64,000 nt of DNA, from the NCBI RefSeq assembly GCF_000717715.1, contig NZ_JOAI01000020.1, positions 1-64,000 on the forward strand, read 5' to 3'. The notes beneath the pieces were generated by a model, which saw nothing but the letters and a program-made list of their open reading frames with translations, made no database searches and was not told the origin of the DNA. Shown here piece after piece: positions 17,234-25,026 of the stretch (position 1 is its first letter; the number at the start of each line of letters is the position of its first letter). Made by a program: the position numbers and the translations under genes. The stretch is from Streptomyces sp. NRRL B-24484 (GTDB lineage Bacteria; Actinomycetota; Actinomycetes; Streptomycetales; Streptomycetaceae).

Positions 17234-17655
17234 AGCTCGAGGTCGACCTCTCGTGGCTGCTCATGACCGCTGAGCAGTACACCCCGGGCGACCCCCAGGT
17301 CACCGACTACGGGTCGCTGCTGGCCGCGGTCGCCCGGCACCAGGCCGAGATCTTCGACATCGCCGTCTACCCCGAACCGCACGACCGGGCCGCGGCCCTG
17401 ATGCACCAGCTGATCCGCATCCCCTCGCTGGAGCGGAACAACGAACTGTTCGCCACCGCCGTCGCCTACGCCTACCTGGTCGCCAGCGGCTGCAGCGTCG
17501 CCACCACCGCGCGCGAGGTCCGCAGCCTCGCCCGCGGCATCCGCGAGGGCAAGATCGGCGTCAGCGGGGTCGCCGAACGGCTCTCCGCCTGGGTCGTCGA
17601 CGAGCCCGAGGAGGAGGAGGTCAGCGGCGAGGACGACGAGGACGACACCGACTGA
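17230..17655 (+). CDS. Doc/Fic-like toxin component with a degenerate active site
   Basis: A protein of 141 residues whose helical pattern matches the Doc toxin fold (DYGSLLAAVARHQAEIFD, AALMHQLIRIPSLERNNELF, TAVAYAYLVASG). In Doc the motif HxFxxANKR carries out phosphate transfer. Here the equivalent stretch is PSLERNNEL, so the catalytic His is Pro65 and the basic residues are Glu72 and Leu73; only Asn71 is kept. The tail (residues ~126-141) is almost all Glu and Asp. The TTG start shares 4 nt with the antitoxin stop. Toxicity is doubtful without the His. Confidence 0.75.
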   Translation: MKLEVDLSWLLMTAEQYTPGDPQVTDYGSLLAAVARHQAEIFDIAVYPEPHDRAAALMHQLIRIPSLERNNELFATAVAYAYLVASGCSVATTAREVRSLARGIREGKIGVSGVAERLSAWVVDEPEEEEVSGEDDEDDTD

Positions 17656-17746
17656 CACCTCGGGCGCCACCGACTGACGCGCCGGGCGCCACCGGCCGAC
17701 TCGTTAGGCTTGGGCCCCACCCCCGAGCCCGACGAGGAACGCCACG

Positions 17747-18583
17747 TTGCTGCAGGACATCGAGCCCCACCTGGCCTGCCCGCACTGCGCGCAGCACCTC
17801 GCCCTCGACGGCCGGACCCTGCGCTGCCCCGCCGGGCACAGCTTCGACCAGGCCCGGCAGGGCTACGTCAGCCTGCTCCCCGGCGACGCGCACACCGGCA
17901 CCGGCGACACCGCCGAGATGGTCGCCGCCCGCAGCGACTTCCTCGCCGCCGGCCACTACCTGCCCGTCGCCGAGGCGCTCGCCGACGCCGCCGCGGCCGC
18001 CCCCGGGGACCTCTCCGACGGCCTGGTCGCCGACCTCGGCGCCGGCACCGGCCACTACCTCGCGCACGTCCTCGACCGCCTCGACGGCCCGGCCGGCGCC
18101 GCCCTCGACATCTCCAAGTACGCCCTGCGCCGCGCCGCCAAGGCCCACCCCCGGATCGGCGCCGTGGTCTGCGACGCCTGGCGCCCGCTGCCCCTGCTGG
18201 ACGGCTGCGCCGACCTCGTCCTCAACGTCTTCGCCCCGCGCAACGGCCCCGAGATCCGCCGCGTGCTGCGCCCCGGCGGACGCCTGCTGCTGGTCGCACC
18301 GACCCCCCGCCACCTGCGCGAACTCGTCTCCGGGCTCGGCCTGCTGTCGGTGGACGAGGAGAAGGAGCGCCGCATCGACGAGAAGCTCAGCCCCTGGCTG
18401 GGCCTGGTCGACCGCACCGAGGTGGAGTTCACCCTGCACCTGTCCCGCGCGGACGCCGCCGCGGTCGTCGGCATGGGCCCCAACGCCTGGCACACCGACC
18501 CCGCCCGGCTCGCCGCCGCACTCGCCGACCTGCCCGAGCCGGTCGAGGTCACCGGCTCCGTGCTGCTCGCGGTGTACGGCTGA
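17747..18583 (+). CDS. RlmA/TlrB-like rRNA methyltransferase (putative)
   Basis: A protein of 278 residues. The N terminus holds a zinc-finger set (Cys11, Cys14, Cys27, His31 in CPHC...CPAGH) followed by SFDQARQGYVSLLPGD, a signature of the RlmA/TlrB family of 23S rRNA guanine-N1 methyltransferases. The SAM-binding domain is VADLGAGTGHYLAHVLD, and MVAARSDFLAAGHYLPV is also family-typical. Family members modify G745 or G748, the latter giving resistance to tylosin-type drugs. The TTG start at 17747 has GAGGAA upstream. Confidence 0.82.
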   Translation: MLQDIEPHLACPHCAQHLALDGRTLRCPAGHSFDQARQGYVSLLPGDAHTGTGDTAEMVAARSDFLAAGHYLPVAEALADAAAAAPGDLSDGLVADLGAGTGHYLAHVLDRLDGPAGAALDISKYALRRAAKAHPRIGAVVCDAWRPLPLLDGCADLVLNVFAPRNGPEIRRVLRPGGRLLLVAPTPRHLRELVSGLGLLSVDEEKERRIDEKLSPWLGLVDRTEVEFTLHLSRADAAAVVGMGPNAWHTDPARLAAALADLPEPVEVTGSVLLAVYG

Positions 18584-18620
18584 CGCACCGTCGGGGTGGG
18601 GCGGCTCGGTTGTTCGGGCG

Positions 18621-18677
18621 GGTGGTGCTCGGCGGTGGTTCGGTCGTGAGGGGTGGTGTTCGGCGGTCGTTCGAGCG
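18621..18677 (+). repeat. Imperfect 26-bp direct repeat
   Basis: Two copies (18621-18646 and 18652-18677) of a GGTGGTGYTCGGCGGTSGTT-type unit differ at four positions. They lie in the 235-bp gap before the ATPase gene. Function unknown. Confidence 0.6.
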
Positions 18678-18818
18678 GGGCCGGGGTGGCCCGGCCGGGC
18701 GGTGCGCGTGGACCCGCCGAGGAGGCGGTGGGGGCGGTGTGCGAATGCTGAGCCGTTCGTGTGAACCGGCCCGAGCAGGGACGTTTCGTCTGGCCCCCCG
18801 GCCGCTAAGGTCCCCCGG

Positions 18819-20114
18819 GTGACCAGCGAAGCCGCCGCTCCCGCAGCCCCGATCGCCCGTCCCACCCGCCGTCCCGCGGTCGAGGAACTCCGGCTGACCT
18901 CCTTCAAGTCGTACCGCCGCACCACCCTGCCGCTCTCCCCGCTGACCGTGCTGCACGGCCCGTCCGGCGTCGGCAAGTCGAACGCGCTGGACGCCCTGGC
19001 GGTGCTCTCCCGGCTGGCGATCGGCGAGGAGATCGGGCCGTCCCTGGACGGCGTCGGCGGGACCGTCGGCCCGCTCGCCGGGCCGGTGCGCGGCGGCCTG
19101 ATGGGCTGCGTCCCGCACGGCCGCAACGCGATCATCCTCGGCTGCACCGTCCGCTCCTGCGCCGGACCGATCCGGCTGGAGCTGGTCGTCCGCACCGACG
19201 GCCGCGTCCGGGTCGCCCGGGAGTGGCTGACCCTCGCGGGCGAGACCCTGGTCGAGACCGGCGAACAGGACATCGCCCAGGGCCGGGTCAACGTCACCTG
19301 GCACAACGACACCCGGCAGGGCGACATCCGCGCGCCCTTCCCCAGCGACAGCCTGATCACCGCTCAGATCCCGCTCCGGGTGGCCGGCTCCTCGCCGGGC
19401 GAACGCAAGGTGCTCGCCGCCACCGAACAGCTGCTCACCGCCCTGCGCGAGGTCTTCCCGCTGCACCCGGTGCCCGCCGCGATGCGCAGCTGGACCAGGC
19501 CCGAACCGCAGGCCAGACTGGTCGGCACCGCCTCCAACATCTCCGCCGTGCTCGCCCGGCTGGAGAACGAGTGCAGCCGCCGCTACGGGCGTCTGCTCAA
19601 GGCCGTCCAGGCCGCGGCACCCCACCCGCTGCTCGGGCTGGAGGTCGCCCGCCGCGGCGACGACGCCCAGCAGCGGCTGATGGCCGTCTTCGACGAGGGC
19701 GTGCTCGGCCGCACCGGCGCCGACCAGGCCTCCGACGGGATGCTGCGGCTGCTCGCGTTCGCGGCGGTGCTGCTCACCGGGGCCGGTGTGCTGGACGTGG
19801 ACGCCGCGGCCGAGGTGCCCTCCGCCCACCGGCAGCTGACCGTCCTCGCCGAGGACCTGGGCGCCGGGCTGGGCACCGAGCAGGTCGCCTCGCTGCTGCG
19901 GGTCGCCCGCGAGGTCTGCGACAAGGGGGACGTCCGGCTGCTGGCGGCACTGCAGGAGCCGGCCGCCACCGCCGAGGTGGAGGGACTGGACCTGGTCGAG
20001 TGCCGGCGCGACCCGGCCACCGGCCACAGCGTGCTCGTCCTGCCGGACCGGACGCCGCGGGTCCCGCAACAGGCCGGGAGGGGCGACGCCGATGGGGTAG
20101 ACCTGGGGGCGTGA
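18819..20114 (+). CDS. AAA/ABC-type ATPase (RecF/SMC-like)
   Basis: A protein of 431 residues. After a short Ala/Pro-rich N terminus comes a RecF/SMC-like start (LRLTSFKSYRRTTLPLSPLT) and Walker A GPSGVGKSN at about residue 47. The rest fits the AAA_21/OLD-like ATPases, although no clear Walker B of the DEPE type remains. The function is unknown. TAAGGT at 18806-18811 lies 7 nt before GTG 18819, so the gene is probably leaderless. The next gene starts within its stop. Confidence 0.75.
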   Translation: MTSEAAAPAAPIARPTRRPAVEELRLTSFKSYRRTTLPLSPLTVLHGPSGVGKSNALDALAVLSRLAIGEEIGPSLDGVGGTVGPLAGPVRGGLMGCVPHGRNAIILGCTVRSCAGPIRLELVVRTDGRVRVAREWLTLAGETLVETGEQDIAQGRVNVTWHNDTRQGDIRAPFPSDSLITAQIPLRVAGSSPGERKVLAATEQLLTALREVFPLHPVPAAMRSWTRPEPQARLVGTASNISAVLARLENECSRRYGRLLKAVQAAAPHPLLGLEVARRGDDAQQRLMAVFDEGVLGRTGADQASDGMLRLLAFAAVLLTGAGVLDVDAAAEVPSAHRQLTVLAEDLGAGLGTEQVASLLRVAREVCDKGDVRLLAALQEPAATAEVEGLDLVECRRDPATGHSVLVLPDRTPRVPQQAGRGDADGVDLGA

Positions 20115-20683
20115 GCGACAACGACGACCACGCCCGCGGCCTCTCGGCCGACCTTCCCGTGGACCTCCCCGTAGACCTCCCCGCGGACGGCCCTGTGGAG
20201 CCTCCCGCCGACCGTGCGGCTCCCGGCCGCGGCGGGTCCGGCCGGCCTGCGCCCGACCGCGGACCGGCGGCGGGCGAGGACGCGCTGGTCCGGCTGACCC
20301 GGCGTCTCGACGCGTTCGCGGCGGCGCGGAGCTGGCAGCCGTACCACACGCCGAAGAACCTGGCCGCGGCGCTCAGCGTGGAGGCCGGCGAGCTGCTGGA
20401 GATCTTCCAGTGGCTGACGCCGGAACAGGCGGACGCGGTGATGACCGACCCGGACCGGGCCCACCGGGTCCGGGACGAGGTGGCCGACGTGCTGGCGTAC
20501 CTGCTGCAGTTCTGCAGCGTGCTGGGCGTGGACCCGGCCGAGGCACTGGCGGCCAAGATCGAGCGGAATGAGGAGCGGTTCCCGGTGCCCGGGCGGGGGA
20601 CGGGTGCGGGCGGGGAGGCGGACCCGGGCGGGGGTGCGGCTGTGGATCAGTCCGTGGATTCGTCGGACGATCGGACCGGCTGA
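20111..20683 (+). CDS. MazG-like nucleotide pyrophosphohydrolase
   Basis: A protein of 190 residues. The first ~60 are low complexity (repeated DLPVDLPVDLP, then Pro/Ala-rich). The core (residues ~62-165) has the MazG/RS21-C6 pattern: WQPYHTPKNLAAALSVEAGE, LLEIFQWL, then DEVADVLAYLLQF with the ExxE...DExxD metal site. Members remove non-canonical nucleotides such as iMdCTP. GTG 20111 overlaps the ATPase stop. A short variable tail follows the core. Confidence 0.83.
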   Translation: MSDNDDHARGLSADLPVDLPVDLPADGPVEPPADRAAPGRGGSGRPAPDRGPAAGEDALVRLTRRLDAFAAARSWQPYHTPKNLAAALSVEAGELLEIFQWLTPEQADAVMTDPDRAHRVRDEVADVLAYLLQFCSVLGVDPAEALAAKIERNEERFPVPGRGTGAGGEADPGGGAAVDQSVDSSDDRTG

Positions 20684-20725
20684 GTCCCCTGTTCGGGGTG
20701 ATTCGTCCCCCGTGCGGGTGAGGCC

Positions 20726-20755
20726 GGTTGTCCACAGGGGCGGGTTGTCCACAGG
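20726..20755 (+). promoter_or_regulatory. Pair of DnaA boxes
   Basis: Two exact TTGTCCACA boxes, at 20728-20736 and 20745-20753, lie in a 13-bp direct repeat with a 17-bp period. This is the preferred DnaA box in Streptomyces. A weaker reverse-strand match (TGTGGATCA, 20641-20649) lies in the end of the preceding gene. No replication-initiation genes are nearby, so this is not oriC. It may titrate DnaA or regulate the gene at 20857. Confidence 0.7.
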
Positions 20756-20856
20756 TTCGCGGTGGGTGGCCGAGGCGGACGGGGCCGGCCAGCACGCTTG
20801 CGTCGAGACACACCGTCGGCAACGGCGGTCCGATGCGAGCGAGGGGAGCGGCGGTC

Positions 20857-21648
20857 ATGGACGCGCTGCGACTGATCAAGACGACCCGGCACGCGCTGGC
20901 CGAGGCCAGGACGGCACAGGACGTGCTGCTGGAGGCCCGTCAGGCCGGGCTGCTCACCGAGGCCGTCGGCGCGCGGATCGCGGAGCAGGACTCGGGTGAG
21001 ATCGGTGCCCTCGGCCAACTGCTCTGCGACGCGGGCTCGCACGCGGCGGGCTGCCTCGACGATCCGCCGACCGTGCCCGACACCCTCGACTCCCTGGACG
21101 CATTCGGCCCGCCCGGCACGGACTGGTCCGGCGGCCGGGCGCGGCGCCTGGACGACCTCGGCGAGCTCGACCCCGTCCTCTGCGAACTCTGCTTCCTGCT
21201 GCACGAGGTGGCCGAGGCGCTCGTCGTGCTCGCCTGCGGGGCCGACGCGGAGAGCGTCTACTGGCGCTGCATCGACGGGGTGGACGCCGGCGCCGACTGC
21301 AAGGAGGTGGCGGCCGACCTGCTCCGCGCCGTCCGCCGGGAGAACGGGCTCCCGCCGCCCGAGGAGGACGGACCGGAGTACCTCGACGAGGGCGTCCCGG
21401 AGGCTCTGCCGGCGCGTCCGGCGGCCCCGACGGCCGACCCGCTGTCGGTCGACGCACTGTCGGTCGACGCACTGCCGGGCCCGCTGCCGGTGACGTCGGG
21501 TCCGAGCGCTGCTCCTGAGGACCCGGCGGAGCGGATCGGTCCGCTGCTCTCCGTCCGCCTCGGCCCGCCGGTCGCTGCCGGTGCCGCTGCCGCTGCCGGT
21601 GTCGGTGTCGGGGTCGGCGCGGGTGCCGGAGCGGTGGGTCAGCCGTGA
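20857..21648 (+). CDS. Hypothetical protein (possibly DUF6099)
   Basis: A protein of 263 residues. The N-terminal ~170 residues are helical (MDALRLIKTTRHALAEARTA; LCELCFLLHEVAEALVVLA) with several Cys; the last ~90 are Pro/Ala/Gly-rich and probably disordered. The layout resembles a streptomycete family I recall as DUF6099, but I am not certain. ATG 20857 has GAGGGGAG ahead. The DnaA boxes sit ~100 bp upstream. Its 3' end overlaps the convergent small gene by 10 bp. Confidence 0.6.
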   Translation: MDALRLIKTTRHALAEARTAQDVLLEARQAGLLTEAVGARIAEQDSGEIGALGQLLCDAGSHAAGCLDDPPTVPDTLDSLDAFGPPGTDWSGGRARRLDDLGELDPVLCELCFLLHEVAEALVVLACGADAESVYWRCIDGVDAGADCKEVAADLLRAVRRENGLPPPEEDGPEYLDEGVPEALPARPAAPTADPLSVDALSVDALPGPLPVTSGPSAAPEDPAERIGPLLSVRLGPPVAAGAAAAAGVGVGVGAGAGAVGQP

Positions 21649-21893
21649 GCGTCCGGCAGGCCGGCCTCGTCGTCCGACGCGTCGTCCCGGCCGGCGGAGG
21701 AGCGCAGATCGGCGCCGAGCCCGGCCAGGCTGGCGCTCACGGTCGCCAGCAACTCCTCCATCTGCTGCAGCAGGTCCTTCGAGGCCTCGGCCGCGGGCAG
21801 ATCGTGCGCGAGGTGCTCGGACGCGTTGCCGGACGCGTCGTCGGACGCGTCGCGGATCGACTCGGGCAGGGAGTCGGACAGGGGATCGGACAT
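21639..21893 (-). CDS. Small acidic hypothetical protein
   Basis: An 84-residue acidic protein with a low-complexity N terminus (SDPLSDSLPES, repeated DAS/DASG) and one amphipathic helix (SKDLLQQMEELLATVSASLA) that may form a coiled coil. GGAAGG precedes the ATG. I recognise no family. Overlap with the end of the convergent gene slightly lowers confidence. The 263 bp upstream (21894-22156) hold the dapD terminator and no gene. Confidence 0.5.
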   Translation of the reverse strand: MSDPLSDSLPESIRDASDDASGNASEHLAHDLPAAEASKDLLQQMEELLATVSASLAGLGADLRSSAGRDDASDDEAGLPDAHG

Positions 21894-22096
21894 GGGGGTG
21901 CCCTTCCAGCTCGACGGTGCGGAGTGCGGCGTCCGGTACCGGCGCCGCCCGTCCAACGACCCCCGCCCGCGGGCGGTCACCGGGGACCACCCGTTGAGGT
22001 CCAAGAGCGCCGCCGGGTCAGCCCCGCGGGTGAGCGCGGCTTGCGGCCCGGGTCCGGCCTCGGCCAGGCCCGATGCCGACGCAGCCCTCGAACGCC

Positions 22097-22142
22097 GGCG
22101 GGCCCGGGCCGCGTACGCAGAGGTACGCCGCCCGGGCCCGCC
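22097..22142 (-). terminator. Two-tier hairpin terminator of dapD
   Basis: The outer arms are a perfect 13-bp inverted repeat (GGCGGGCCCGGGC, 22097-22109 and 22130-22142) and the inner arms a 6-bp stem (GCGTAC/GTACGC) with a GCAGAG loop. It lies 15 bp after the dapD stop. Confidence 0.85.
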
Positions 22143-22156
22143 CGGAGCACAGGGGA

Positions 22157-23146
22157 TCAGTTGTGCGCGTGCAGCTCCGCGTTCAGGCCGCCCCACGAGC
22201 CGGACCGCGCGATGACCTCGACGGCGCCGCTCTGCGAGTTGCGGCGGAACAGCAGGTTGTCCTGGCCGGACAGCTCGACCGCCTTGGCGATCTTGCCGTC
22301 CGGGGTGGTCACCCGGGTGCCGGCGGTCACGTACAGACCGGCCTCCACCACGCAGTCGTTGCCCAGCGCGATGCCGATGCCGGCGTTGGCACCGAGCAGG
22401 CAGCGCTCGCCGACCGACACGACCTGCTTGCCGCCGCCGGACAGCGTGCCCATGATCGAGGCGCCGCCACCGATGTCGCTGTGGTCGCCGACCACGACAC
22501 CGGCGCTGATCCGGCCCTCCACCATCGAGGTGCCCAGCGTGCCGGCGTTGAAGTTGACGAAGCCCTCGTGCATCACGGTGGTGCCCTCGGCGAGGTGCGC
22601 GCCGAGCCGGACGCGGTCCGCGTGGGCGATCCGCACGCCGGTGGGGACGACGTAGTCGGTCATCCGCGGGAACTTATCCACGCCGTAGACGGCCAGCTGA
22701 CCGCCCTGCGCGCGGACCGCCAGGCGGGCCTGCTCCACGTTGGCCACCGGCACCGGGCCGATGCTCGTCCAGGCGACGTTGGCGAGCAGACCGAAGATGC
22801 CGTCCAGGCTCTGCCCGTGCGGCTCGACCAGACGGTGGCTCAGCAGGTGCAGACGCAGGTAGGCGTCGTGCGCGTCGAGCGGCTTGTCGTCCAGGGAGGA
22901 GACGGTGGTGCGCACGGCGACGACCTCGACGCCGCGGCGGGCGTCGCTGCGCAGCGCCTCGGCCGCGCCGGCACCGAGCGCGGCCTCGGCCTGCTCGGCG
23001 GTCAGCCGGACGGTGCCCGCCGGGCCGGGCTCGGCCGTCAGCTCGGGCGCGGGGAACCAGGTGTCCAGGACGGTGCCGTCGGCGGCGATGGTCGCCAGGC
23101 CGGCCGCGACGGCGCCACGTGCGGGGGAGGAGGTTTCAGCAGTCAC
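22157..23146 (-). CDS. dapD: 2,3,4,5-tetrahydropyridine-2,6-dicarboxylate N-succinyltransferase
   Basis: An enzyme of 329 residues that succinylates tetrahydrodipicolinate in the diaminopimelate/lysine pathway. The actinobacterial DapD N terminus is recognisable ([20 protein letters not shown]), and the C-terminal half has hexapeptide repeats of a left-handed beta helix ([40 protein letters not shown]). A TAACGT box on the minus strand (23159-23154) lies 7 nt before GTG 23146, so the mRNA is probably leaderless; this fixes the start. Confidence 0.93.
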   Translation of the reverse strand: MTAETSSPARGAVAAGLATIAADGTVLDTWFPAPELTAEPGPAGTVRLTAEQAEAALGAGAAEALRSDARRGVEVVAVRTTVSSLDDKPLDAHDAYLRLHLLSHRLVEPHGQSLDGIFGLLANVAWTSIGPVPVANVEQARLAVRAQGGQLAVYGVDKFPRMTDYVVPTGVRIAHADRVRLGAHLAEGTTVMHEGFVNFNAGTLGTSMVEGRISAGVVVGDHSDIGGGASIMGTLSGGGKQVVSVGERCLLGANAGIGIALGNDCVVEAGLYVTAGTRVTTPDGKIAKAVELSGQDNLLFRRNSQSGAVEVIARSGSWGGLNAELHAHN

Positions 23147-23373
23147 ATCGTGCACGTTAACGAATCGGGGGTGGCCGTGCCGAACGCGCTCACCGAGCGG
23201 ACATCGCGACAGGGCGGCCGCGCGCCCCCTCCGAGGCACGTGCCCGGCCCGGCCCGCGCCCCGCCGATGCCGCGGACCCCCGCCACGGCGGGCCGTCACC
23301 GAGCCGCCCAGGACTTGCTCACCAGCGCAAAATCCGGTGACCGGCCGATCATCCGTCGGCGATACTCGACCGG

Positions 23374-25026
23374 GTGTTCATCTCGATCTCCACCACCGCC
23401 ACAGCCGAACGCCCGGCCACTGACCTGGGCTTCCTGCTGCACAAGCACCCGGAGAAGGTGCAGCGCTTCTCCACCTCCCACGGGGTGGCGCACGTCTTCT
23501 ACCCGGAGGCCACCGAGCAGCAGTGCACGGCGGCCCTGCTCCTCGACATCGACCCCGTCGCCCTGGTCCGCCAGGGCCGCGGCCGGGGCAAGTCCGGCTC
23601 GCCCGACCTCGCCCTCGCCCAGTACGTGAACGACCGGCCGTACGCCGCGTCCTCGTTGCTGGCGGTGGCACTGCGGACGGTCTTCCGGTCGGCGATGAAG
23701 GGCTCCTGCGAGAAGCTGCCCGGACGGGCCGACCTGGCCATGCCGCTGCGCATCGCGCTCCCCGCCGTCCCCGCGACGGGGGCGGGCGAAGGCGGCGGCC
23801 CGGCGATGGTGCGGCGGCTCTTCGAGCCGCTCGGCTGGCAGGTCGACGCGGTGGCGGTGCCGCTGGACGAGGTCTTCCCCGAGTGGGGCGAGTCCCGCTA
23901 CGTCCGGGTGGAACTGACCGGTGAACTGCGTCTGGCCGACGCCCTGCAGCACCTCTACGTGCTGCTGCCGGTGCTCGACGGCGCCAAGCACTACTGGGTG
24001 GCGCCCGACGAGGTCGACAAGCTGCTCGCCGCGGGCGAGGGCTGGCTGGCCGACCACCCCGAGCTCGCCGTGATCACCCGCCGCTACCTGGCCCGCCGCT
24101 GGTCGCTGACCCGGCTCGCCATGGAACGGCTGGCCCTGGCCCGGCTCGCCGAGGCGGACGACCGCGAGGCGGAGGAGCTGGACAACGCCGTCGACGACGA
24201 CCAGTCCGCCGAGGACGGTGCCACCGGCGCCGCTGTCTCGGACACCCCTGCCGACGACACCCCTGTCAGCGACACTGCCGCCGCCCCCGCTCCGGCCGGC
24301 AGCCCGTCGAACGGCAACGCCCGGGCGGTCGAGACACCGGACACCGAAAAGCCGGACGCCGGGAAGCCGGACGCCGACGGTCGGCCGGTCCCGCTCGCGG
24401 TGCAGCGGCGCACGGCCGTCCTGGCCGCGCTCGCCGAGACCGGCGCCGCCCGGGTGCTCGACCTCGGCTGCGGCCAGGGCGAGCTGGTGGGTGACCTGCT
24501 GAAGGACGCCCGGGTCACGGAGGTGCTCGGCGTCGACGTCTCCTCGCGGGCGCTGGCCGCGGCCGAGCGCAAGCTGCGGCTCGACCGCATGAGCGAGCGG
24601 CAGGCCGCCCGGGTCCGCCTCGTCCAGGGCGCACTCACCTACACCGACGCCCGGCTCAAGGGCTACGACGCCGCGGTGCTGTCCGAGGTGATCGAGCACC
24701 TCGACCTGCCCCGGCTGCCCGCCCTCGAATACGCCGTCTTCGGCGCGGCCCGTCCGCAGACCGTCGTCGTCACCACCCCGAACGTCGAGTACAACGTCCG
24801 CTGGGAGACCCTCCCGGCCGGCCACGTCCGGCACTCCGACCACCGGTTCGAGTGGAACCGGGCCGAGTTCGCCGCGTGGGCCGAGCGGGTCGCCCGCACC
24901 TACGGCTACACGGTCGCGCTCCGGCCGGTCGGCCCGGTCGACGAGGAGGTCGGCGCGCCGACCCAGCTCGCCCTGTTCCGCACGGCCACCACCGACAATG
25001 CCCCTGAAGGGAGCGTGACCCGATGA
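23374..25026 (+). CDS. hen1: 3'-terminal RNA ribose 2'-O-methyltransferase Hen1
   Basis: A protein of 550 residues. The N-terminal domain ([20 protein letters not shown] ... [17 protein letters not shown]) is the Pnkp-binding and activating part of bacterial Hen1. A ~60-residue Asp/Pro/Thr-rich linker (about 270-330) leads to the methyltransferase domain with [15 protein letters not shown], the metal-site ExxEH in [12 protein letters not shown], and a further His in RHSDHRFEW. Bacterial Hen1 methylates the 3' end of RNA during repair by Pnkp. GATACT at 23361-23366 suggests a leaderless GTG start. The stop overlaps pnkp by 4 nt. Confidence 0.93.
   Translation: MFISISTTATAERPATDLGFLLHKHPEKVQRFSTSHGVAHVFYPEATEQQCTAALLLDIDPVALVRQGRGRGKSGSPDLALAQYVNDRPYAASSLLAVALRTVFRSAMKGSCEKLPGRADLAMPLRIALPAVPATGAGEGGGPAMVRRLFEPLGWQVDAVAVPLDEVFPEWGESRYVRVELTGELRLADALQHLYVLLPVLDGAKHYWVAPDEVDKLLAAGEGWLADHPELAVITRRYLARRWSLTRLAMERLALARLAEADDREAEELDNAVDDDQSAEDGATGAAVSDTPADDTPVSDTAAAPAPAGSPSNGNARAVETPDTEKPDAGKPDADGRPVPLAVQRRTAVLAALAETGAARVLDLGCGQGELVGDLLKDARVTEVLGVDVSSRALAAAERKLRLDRMSERQAARVRLVQGALTYTDARLKGYDAAVLSEVIEHLDLPRLPALEYAVFGAARPQTVVVTTPNVEYNVRWETLPAGHVRHSDHRFEWNRAEFAAWAERVARTYGYTVALRPVGPVDEEVGAPTQLALFRTATTDNAPEGSVTR

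Noticed and set aside
20726..20755. Chromosomal origin of replication
   Set aside because: Only two strong DnaA boxes are present, and dnaA, dnaN and rpmH are absent.
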